Assembly: GCF_036181745.1 (NCBI RefSeq)
Contig: NZ_CP108080.1
Coordinates: 2,542,001 to 2,606,000 of the forward strand
Reading direction: 5' to 3'
From: Streptomyces sp. NBC_00259
GTDB taxonomy: Bacteria > Actinomycetota > Actinomycetes > Streptomycetales > Streptomycetaceae
Length of the DNA: 64,000 bases
Positions 58,802 to 64,000 of the stretch are shown here, in pieces. Numbering within the stretch: position 1 is the stretch's first letter; each line of letters opens with the position of its first letter. A model generated the notes under the pieces. The model was given only the letters and a program-made list of their open reading frames with translations, was not told the DNA's origin and did not search any database. Made by a program: the position numbers and the translations under genes.

Positions 58802-59467
58802 TCACAGTCGCTTGACTCCCCTGATGCGGCCGGCGCGGGTGGCCCGCGTCCTTGCCGCCTTGATCCGCAGCCCGCCGCGCTGGCGGCCGATGCGCAGTCC
58901 GGTGCCGGTCGATGCCCAGCCGCTGGAGACATCGGTGCCGCCGCCCTGGGACTCGGCGAGCGGATCGTTCTCGGCCCGTCTCGCGAGCGCCATGATCAGC
59001 GGCACGGTGAACGGCGCGAGCAGCAGGTCGTAGACGGCGGCGGTGAACAGCAGCGAGCCGAGGCCGACATGGCGGGCGGCGGTGTCCCCGACGAGGGCGC
59101 CGACGCCCGCGTACAGCAGGGTCGAGCCGATGGCCGCCGCGACGACCACGACCATCGGGCCGGTCGCGGACGTCAGCCGGCCGTTCTCGGGCTTGGCGAG
59201 TCCGGCGAGATAGCCGATGACGCACAGCACCAGGGCGTAGCGGCCGGCGGCGTGGTCGGCGGGCGGGGCGAGGTCGGCGAGCAGTCCCGCGCCGAAGCCG
59301 ATGAGGGCGCCGCTGGTGTGCCCGTACACGAGTGCGAGCGCCAGCACGGTGAGGAGCAGCAGATCGGGTACGGCTCCGGGGAGCTGGAGGCGGGCGAGGA
59401 CGGTGACCTGGATGACGAGGGCGACCACGACGAGCGTGGTGGAGAGCAGCATCCGGTTGAAGCGCAT
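58802..59467 (-). CDS. mreD: Rod-shape membrane protein MreD
   Basis: 221 residues; five to six membrane helices in the first 165 (for example LLLTVLALALVYGHTSGALIGFGAGLLADLAPPADHAAGRYAL), then a basic C-terminal tail. Part of the MreBCD complex. ATG at 59467, 17 bases after mreC; stop 19 bases before PBP2. Confidence 0.92.
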   Translation of the reverse strand: MRFNRMLLSTTLVVVALVIQVTVLARLQLPGAVPDLLLLTVLALALVYGHTSGALIGFGAGLLADLAPPADHAAGRYALVLCVIGYLAGLAKPENGRLTSATGPMVVVVAAAIGSTLLYAGVGALVGDTAARHVGLGSLLFTAAVYDLLLAPFTVPLIMALARRAENDPLAESQGGGTDVSSGWASTGTGLRIGRQRGGLRIKAARTRATRAGRIRGVKRL

Positions 59468-59484
59468 GGGTTCAGCTCCTCCTG

Positions 59485-60582
59485 CTACTCGTCGTCGCGG
59501 CCGGTGACGGCGGCGGTGCTGGTGGCCTGGGGATCGCCCTGGCCCTGATTCTGATCCTGATCCTGGTCCTGCGCCTGATCCCCGCCCTGGGCCTGGTCCC
59601 GGGTCTGGTCCTGCGTCTGGTCCCGGGTCTGATCCCCGGTCTGGTCCTCGCCCTGAGCCTGGCCTTCGCCGTTCGCCGACGGGGTGACCGTGACGGTCAC
59701 CGTGGGCGTGGGCGTCGGCTTCGGCTTCGCCGGCAGGACCGTGTCGCGCGGGTCCGTACGGGGCGCCTGGACGACGACGCCGACGATGTCCAGCTTGGTG
59801 AAGGCGGCGTACGGACGGACGTAGATGTTCCGCGTGAGGGCGCCGCCCGCGGGGTCGACCCGGACGACCTCGCCGACCGGCACCCCGGGCACGAACGGCT
59901 TGTCGCCCTGCGAGCCGAAGGTGACCAGCCGGTCGCCCTTGCGCACCTTGGCCTTGCCGTTGAGGAGCTGCACGGACAGCGGCCGGTCGCCCTGACCGGT
60001 GGCGAAGCCCAGCTCGTCGGTCCGCTCCATGCGTGTACCGACCGTGAAGTCGGGGTCGTTGGCGAGAAGCACGGTCGAGGTGCCCGGGCCGACGGTGGTG
60101 ACGCGGCCGACCAGGCCGTCACCGTTGAGGACGGTCATGTCGCGCTGGATGCCGTCACGGGAACCGGCGTCGATGGTCACCGTCCAGGAGAAGCCCTGGG
60201 CGGCTCCTATCCCGATGACCTCGGCACCCTTGATTCCGTACTGGCCGGTCGCCGCCTTCTTGAGCATGCCGTCGAGCTGACGGAGCCGGCTGCGGTTGCG
60301 GTCGTCGCTGCCGAGTCTCGCCTTGAGGGCCGCGTTCTCCCGCTCCAGGACGGCGATACGGTCGTGGCGCTCGCCCGAGTCACGCACCGCCCCTATGGCG
60401 TTGCCGACCGGGTCCACCGCGGCCGCGACACCGTTCTCGACCGGTCCGAAGACGGCGGCGGCGGCCTGCCGGGCGCCGTCGACCGGTGACTCCTCGCCTC
60501 CGCGGATGTCCACCGTGATCAGTGCGAACGCGATGGCGACCAGCAGGACCAGGAGCAGCCGGCTCTCTTTCGTGTCCCTCAC
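59485..60582 (-). CDS. mreC: MreC with an unusual Gln/Asp-repeat tail
   Basis: 365 residues: N-terminal helix (LLLVLLVAIAFALITVDI), coiled coil at about 70-105, the double beta-barrel domain (DGLVGRVTTVGPGTSTVLL), and then a linker PKPTPTPTVTVTVTPS and a repetitive tail of Gln, Asp, Gly, Thr and Arg (from about residue 305). MreC bridges MreB, MreD and the PBP outside the membrane, so the tail would face the wall. GTG at 60582. The 148-base gap from mreB contains TATAAC (minus strand) and may hold a promoter. Confidence 0.93.
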   Translation of the reverse strand: MRDTKESRLLLVLLVAIAFALITVDIRGGEESPVDGARQAAAAVFGPVENGVAAAVDPVGNAIGAVRDSGERHDRIAVLERENAALKARLGSDDRNRSRLRQLDGMLKKAATGQYGIKGAEVIGIGAAQGFSWTVTIDAGSRDGIQRDMTVLNGDGLVGRVTTVGPGTSTVLLANDPDFTVGTRMERTDELGFATGQGDRPLSVQLLNGKAKVRKGDRLVTFGSQGDKPFVPGVPVGEVVRVDPAGGALTRNIYVRPYAAFTKLDIVGVVVQAPRTDPRDTVLPAKPKPTPTPTVTVTVTPSANGEGQAQGEDQTGDQTRDQTQDQTRDQAQGGDQAQDQDQDQNQGQGDPQATSTAAVTGRDDE

Positions 60583-60730
60583 GTGCGGCGGCCGTGCCTT
60601 CCTCGTCGGAATGTGAATGCCGTGCTCTGTGGTGCGTGTTGTTGCCTGTTGTTGCGTTGCTTTGTGCCGTTATATCAACGTTCGGCCGTACGGGGCGGGG
60701 TGACCCGGACGGCCGATGCCGACCCCTGCG

Positions 60731-61750
60731 CTATCGGCGGGGCTGGGCGTCCAGCACCTGCTGGAGCGCCTCGAACTCCTCGACGCACTTGCCCGAACCG
60801 AGCGCCACCGAGTCCAGCGGGTCCTCGGCGATGTGGATGGGCATACCGGTCTCACGGCGCAGCCGCTCGTCGAGGCCGCGCAGCAGAGCGCCACCGCCCG
60901 TGAGGACGATGCCCCGGTCCATGACGTCACCGGACAGCTCCGGCGGGCACTTGTCGAGGGTGGTCTTCACGGCGTCGACGATCGCGTTGACCGGCTCCTC
61001 GATGGCCTTGCGGACCTCGGCGGCGGAGACGACGACGGTCTTCGGCAGGCCCGAGACCAGGTCGCGGCCGCGGATCTCGGTGTGCTCCTCCTTGTCCAGC
61101 GCGTACGCCGAACCGATGGTGAGCTTGATGTTCTCGGCGGTCCGCTCACCGAGGAGGAGGCTGTACTCCTTCTTGATGTGCTGGATGATCGCGTTGTCCA
61201 GCTCGTCGCCGGCGACCCGGATCGACTGTGCCGTGACGATTCCTCCGAGGGAGATGACGGCGACCTCGGTGGTGCCGCCGCCGATGTCCACCACCATGTT
61301 GCCGGTGGCCTCGTGGACCGGGAGGCCGGCTCCGATGGCGGCCGCCATCGGCTCCTCGATGATGTGCACCTGGCGCGCGCCGGCCTGGGTGGATGCCTCG
61401 ATGACCGCGCGGCGCTCGACCCCGGTGATACCGGAGGGCACACACACGACGATGCGCGGGCGGGCCGCCCAGCGACGCTTGTGGATCTTGAGGATGAAGT
61501 AGCGGAGCATCCGCTCGGTGATCTCGAAGTCGGCGATGACGCCGTCCTTCAGCGGGCGGACCGCCACGATGTTGCCGGGGGTACGGCCGATCATCTTCTT
61601 GGCCTCGGCACCCACCGCGAGGATGCCGCCGGTGTTGGTGTTGATGGCGACCACGGACGGCTCGTTGAGGACGATCCCCCGACCCCTGACGTACACCAGC
61701 GTGTTGGCGGTCCCGAGGTCGACAGCCATGTCACGGCCGATGAACGACAT
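60731..61750 (-). CDS. mreB: Actin-like protein MreB
   Basis: 339 residues. ATPase fold of the actin/Hsp70 family: [19 protein letters not shown] (phosphate 1), [14 protein letters not shown] (phosphate 2) and [15 protein letters not shown] (adenosine). In Streptomyces MreB serves spore wall integrity rather than rod growth. ATG at 61750 has GGGGA six bases upstream; an in-frame start seven codons earlier lacks a ribosome site. First gene of the mre operon. Confidence 0.97.
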   Translation of the reverse strand: MSFIGRDMAVDLGTANTLVYVRGRGIVLNEPSVVAINTNTGGILAVGAEAKKMIGRTPGNIVAVRPLKDGVIADFEITERMLRYFILKIHKRRWAARPRIVVCVPSGITGVERRAVIEASTQAGARQVHIIEEPMAAAIGAGLPVHEATGNMVVDIGGGTTEVAVISLGGIVTAQSIRVAGDELDNAIIQHIKKEYSLLLGERTAENIKLTIGSAYALDKEEHTEIRGRDLVSGLPKTVVVSAAEVRKAIEEPVNAIVDAVKTTLDKCPPELSGDVMDRGIVLTGGGALLRGLDERLRRETGMPIHIAEDPLDSVALGSGKCVEEFEALQQVLDAQPRR

Positions 61751-61967
61751 AGAGTTCCCCTTGTGTCCCATGAGGATGCGTCGGGCCTTCCCAAATCGAG
61801 CTTTGATGGCTTATTAGGTCGGCGAGGAGGGTGCTGCGCAGGTGCTGTGGCGTGAAGGCTTTCATCGTAGTGCTGCCTGCACGGACTCCGCGCGCTGGGC
61901 CCCGCCTCGGTAAGGGTGACGACGAGTCGGAGCGATGCGTTCCCGATATCGCGACACGTATGCCGAA
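61751..61967 (-). promoter_or_regulatory. mreB upstream region
   Basis: Gene-free leader and promoter region of mreB. TACGAT near 61867 and TAATAA near 61812 (minus strand) are candidate -10 boxes; I cannot choose between them. Confidence 0.35.
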
Positions 61968-61994
61968 GGGCGACCGAAATTCCTTCGGTCGCCC
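61968..61994 (-). terminator. Terminator of ndk
   Basis: 11-bp stem GGGCGACCGAA/TTCGGTCGCCC with loop ATTCC, 33 bases after the ndk stop. Confidence 0.8.
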
Positions 61995-62026
61995 CAGGGT
62001 CCGAGCGCTGTATGGCTGATGGCCGA

Positions 62027-62440
62027 TCAGGAAAGACCGGGGAAGAAAATCTTCAGCTCACGGGCCGCGGACTCCTCGGAGTCCGAGGCGTGGATCAGGT
62101 TCTCCCGGACGATCGTGCCGTAGTCGCCGCGGATGGAGCCGGGGGCCGCGGCGATCGGGTCGGTCGGGCCGGCCAGGGCGCGCACTCCCTCGATGACGCG
62201 CTCGCCCTCGACGACCAGGGCGACGACGGGACCGGAGGCCATGAAGCCGACGAGCGGCTCGTAGAAGGGCTTGCCCTTGTGCTCGCCGTAGTGCTGCTCC
62301 AGGGTGTCCTGGTCCAGCTCGCGCAGCTCCAGAGCGGTGATCTGCCAGCCGGCCTTGCGCTCGATACGGCCGATGATCTCGCCGATCAGGCCGCGGCGTA
62401 CGGCGTCGGGCTTGAGCAGGACGAGCGTGCGCTGGCTCAC
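62027..62440 (-). CDS. ndk: Nucleoside diphosphate kinase
   Basis: 137 residues. Transfers the gamma-phosphate between nucleotides through a phospho-histidine: the catalytic His is in NLIHASDSEESA near residue 115, where many orthologues have HGSDS. LVLLKPDAVRRGLIGEI and RGDYG are conserved. GTG at 62440. A 24-bp palindrome lies about 36 bases upstream. Confidence 0.97.
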   Translation of the reverse strand: MSQRTLVLLKPDAVRRGLIGEIIGRIERKAGWQITALELRELDQDTLEQHYGEHKGKPFYEPLVGFMASGPVVALVVEGERVIEGVRALAGPTDPIAAAPGSIRGDYGTIVRENLIHASDSEESAARELKIFFPGLS

Positions 62441-62475
62441 GTGCGGGGCTCCTTCGAGTGCGGGTCTCGGGACAC

Positions 62476-62499
62476 GTTCTCAGGACCGGTCCCGAGAAC
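62476..62499. promoter_or_regulatory. Palindrome upstream of ndk
   Basis: Inverted repeat GTTCTCAGGACC / GGTCCCGAGAAC, 11 of 12 positions complementary, no loop. Candidate operator or leader hairpin for ndk; no regulator is suggested by the neighbours. Confidence 0.4.
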
Positions 62500-62573
62500 A
62501 TGGGGTGGGGAAAGCGTGGAGGAAAAGCGGGTCGTACTGGTCCCAGAGGCTACAGGGCGTCCCGAGTCGTCTG

Positions 62574-62939
62574 TCACGCAGCGTCAGGCTCTGCGGGACC
62601 CCCCTCGGCCTGCTGCGCCGCCCAGCGCGCCTTCGCCTCGTCGACCTTGCGGCCGTAGTGGACCGACGCCCACCACAGGCCCGCGAAGACCGCGCCGAGG
62701 AAGAACATCGTGGGCACCACGAAACCGCTGGCGATCAGGCCGAACTGCAGGGCCCAGCCGAGCTGCACCCCGCCGGGGCGGGTGATCATCCCGCACAGCA
62801 GGACCGACAGCAGCATCGCGACACCGCTCACGGTCCAGACCGTGGCCGACGACAGACCGGGATCCTTCATCGCCACCAGTCCGGCGAAACCGATCACGAA
62901 GAACTCGCCGATCAGTGTGGACGCACAGAGCGTACGCAT
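62574..62939 (-). CDS. DUF4233 membrane protein
   Basis: 121 residues with four helices (LIGEFFVIGFAGLVAM, TVSGVAMLLSVLLCGMI, ALQFGLIASGFVVPTMFFLGAVFAGLWW) and a charged tail. DUF4233 proteins are regularly encoded after folC in actinobacteria; function unknown. ATG at 62939, five bases after the folC stop, so translation is probably coupled. Confidence 0.85.
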   Translation of the reverse strand: MRTLCASTLIGEFFVIGFAGLVAMKDPGLSSATVWTVSGVAMLLSVLLCGMITRPGGVQLGWALQFGLIASGFVVPTMFFLGAVFAGLWWASVHYGRKVDEAKARWAAQQAEGGPAEPDAA

Positions 62940-62944
62940 GGGAT

Positions 62945-64000
62945 TCAGCCCCTCCCCAGCAGCAGCCGGGCCTCGCCGACCGTGATCACGGAGCCGGTCA
63001 CCAGGACGCCCGCGCCCGAGTACTCCGCCTCCTCCTCGGCGAGCGTGATCGCCGCCTCCAGCGCGTCGTCGAGCCGCGGCTCGACGACCACCCGCTCGTC
63101 GTCGCCGAAGACCTCCACGGCGATCGCGGCCAGCTCATCGGCGTCCATCGCGCGATGGCTGGAGTTCTGCGTGACGACGATCTCCGTGAAGATCGGCTCG
63201 AAGGCTTCGAGAAGGGCCTTCACGTCCTTGTCGGCACTCGCGCCCACCACACCGACGAGCCGCGAGAACCCGAACGCCTCCGTGATGCCCTCGGCGGCCG
63301 CCCGCGCTCCCGCCGGGTTGTGCGCGGCGTCCAGGACGACGGTCGGGCTGCGGCGCACGACCTCCAGCCGGCCCGGGGACACGACGGACGCGAACGCGGT
63401 ACGCACCGTCTCCAGGTCCAGCGTCCGCGCGTGCTGCGCGCCGATCCCGAAGAAGGCCTCCACCGCGGCCAGGGCCACCGCCGCGTTGTGCGCCTGGTGG
63501 GCGCCGTACAGCGGAAGGAAGATCCCTTCGTACTCCCCGCCGAGTCCGCGCAGCGTCAGCAGCTGGCCGCCGACCGCGACCTCCCGCGAGCCGACACCGA
63601 ACTCCATGCCCTCACGGGCCACCGTCGCGTCCACCTCGACGGCCTTCTTCAGCATCACCTGCGCCGCGTCCACCGGCTGCTGCGCGAGGATCACCGTCGC
63701 GCCCTGCTTGATGACGCCGGCCTTCTCGCCCGCGATCTCGGCGGGCGTGGTGCCGAGCCGGTCCGTGTGGTCCAGGTCGATCGGGGTGATCACGGCCACC
63801 GAGCCGTCGATCACGTTGGTCGCGTCCCAGCTGCCGCCCATGCCGACCTCGACCACGGCCACGTCCACGGGCGCGTCGGCGAACGCGGCGTACGCCATGC
63901 CCGTGAGCACCTCGAAGAAGGAGAGCCGGAACTCCTGGGCGGCGTCGACCATCTCCACGTACGGCTTGACGTCCTGGTACGTCTCGATGAAGCGCTCGGC
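62945..64000 (-). CDS. folC: Folylpolyglutamate / dihydrofolate synthase (5' part outside window)
   Basis: The last ~351 residues are present; the N-terminus lies beyond base 64000. Mur-ligase-like fold: VAVVEVGMGGSWDATNVI, IDLDHTDRLG, IAGEKAGVIK, and VVLDAAHNPAGARAAAEGI near the end. It adds glutamate to folates and probably also makes dihydrofolate from dihydropteroate. Followed by the DUF4233 gene. Confidence 0.95.
   Translation of the reverse strand, partial: AERFIETYQDVKPYVEMVDAAQEFRLSFFEVLTGMAYAAFADAPVDVAVVEVGMGGSWDATNVIDGSVAVITPIDLDHTDRLGTTPAEIAGEKAGVIKQGATVILAQQPVDAAQVMLKKAVEVDATVAREGMEFGVGSREVAVGGQLLTLRGLGGEYEGIFLPLYGAHQAHNAAVALAAVEAFFGIGAQHARTLDLETVRTAFASVVSPGRLEVVRRSPTVVLDAAHNPAGARAAAEGITEAFGFSRLVGVVGASADKDVKALLEAFEPIFTEIVVTQNSSHRAMDADELAAIAVEVFGDDERVVVEPRLDDALEAAITLAEEEAEYSGAGVLVTGSVITVGEARLLLGRG

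Noticed and set aside
61731..61865. 44-codon upstream frame (MKAFTPQHLRSTLL...) overlapping the mreB start out of frame
   Set aside because: No ribosome site, its ATG overlaps a possible -10 box, and codon use is not gene-like.

Overview
This window is Streptomyces chromosome or that of a very close relative. The evidence is the very high GC content, GTG and other non-ATG starts, dense GTGA/ATGA stop-start overlaps, the actinobacterial order rne, rplU, rpmA, obg, proB, proA, nadD, rsfS, and an mreBCD / PBP2 / RodA cluster next to ndk, folC and a large RNase ES-type rne. Locus parallels to S. coelicolor are from memory, not from a search.

Layout. 1-3092: leuS (3' part cut by the window edge) behind a leucine-rich leader peptide and a terminator. 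3093-6232: a membrane bis-histidine (ferric-reductase-like) protein and a NuoF-like flavo-iron-sulfur protein, translationally coupled. 6298-8537: two identical tRNA-Ala(GGC) genes, two tiny zinc-ribbon genes, a GpgP-like phosphatase that seems to start at CTG, and rsfS. 8650-17769: an LCP (LytR-CpsA-Psr) protein with a glutamine tract, nadD, an M48 protease, two membrane proteins sharing an N-terminal motif, proA, an unknown gene and proB. 17943-24052: a cassette for a ribitol- or glycerol-phosphate wall polymer (GT4 glycosyltransferase, fused cytidylyltransferase/reductase, TagF-like polymerase). 24558-26702: obg, rpmA, rplU.

26985-44753: about 18 kb of surface-sugar genes lying between rplU and rne, which I expect to be neighbours. 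It encodes homologues of all five steps to UDP-ManNAc3NAcA (WbpA, WbpB, WbpE, WbpD, WbpI), a GalE, three glycosyltransferases (one TarS-like), a Tat-exported D-glucuronyl C5-epimerase with possible wall-binding repeats, and a broken second copy of that epimerase. The two arms converge on a 21-bp hairpin terminator at 38578-38622.

45086-64000: rne with long arginine-rich arms, a radical-SAM pair, a repetitive membrane protein, a CYTH-CHAD protein, rodA, PBP2, mreD, mreC, mreB, ndk, a DUF4233 protein and folC (cut by the right edge).

How it fits together. The window is rich in cell-envelope functions: lateral or spore wall synthesis (MreBCD, PBP2, RodA), making and attaching an anionic wall polymer (CDP-alditol synthase, TagF-like polymerase, LCP protein), and an accessory set that could decorate it with diacetamido-uronic acid and change uronate stereochemistry outside the cell. 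The link between the core polymer and the accessory sugars is my inference and is the most interesting hypothesis here.
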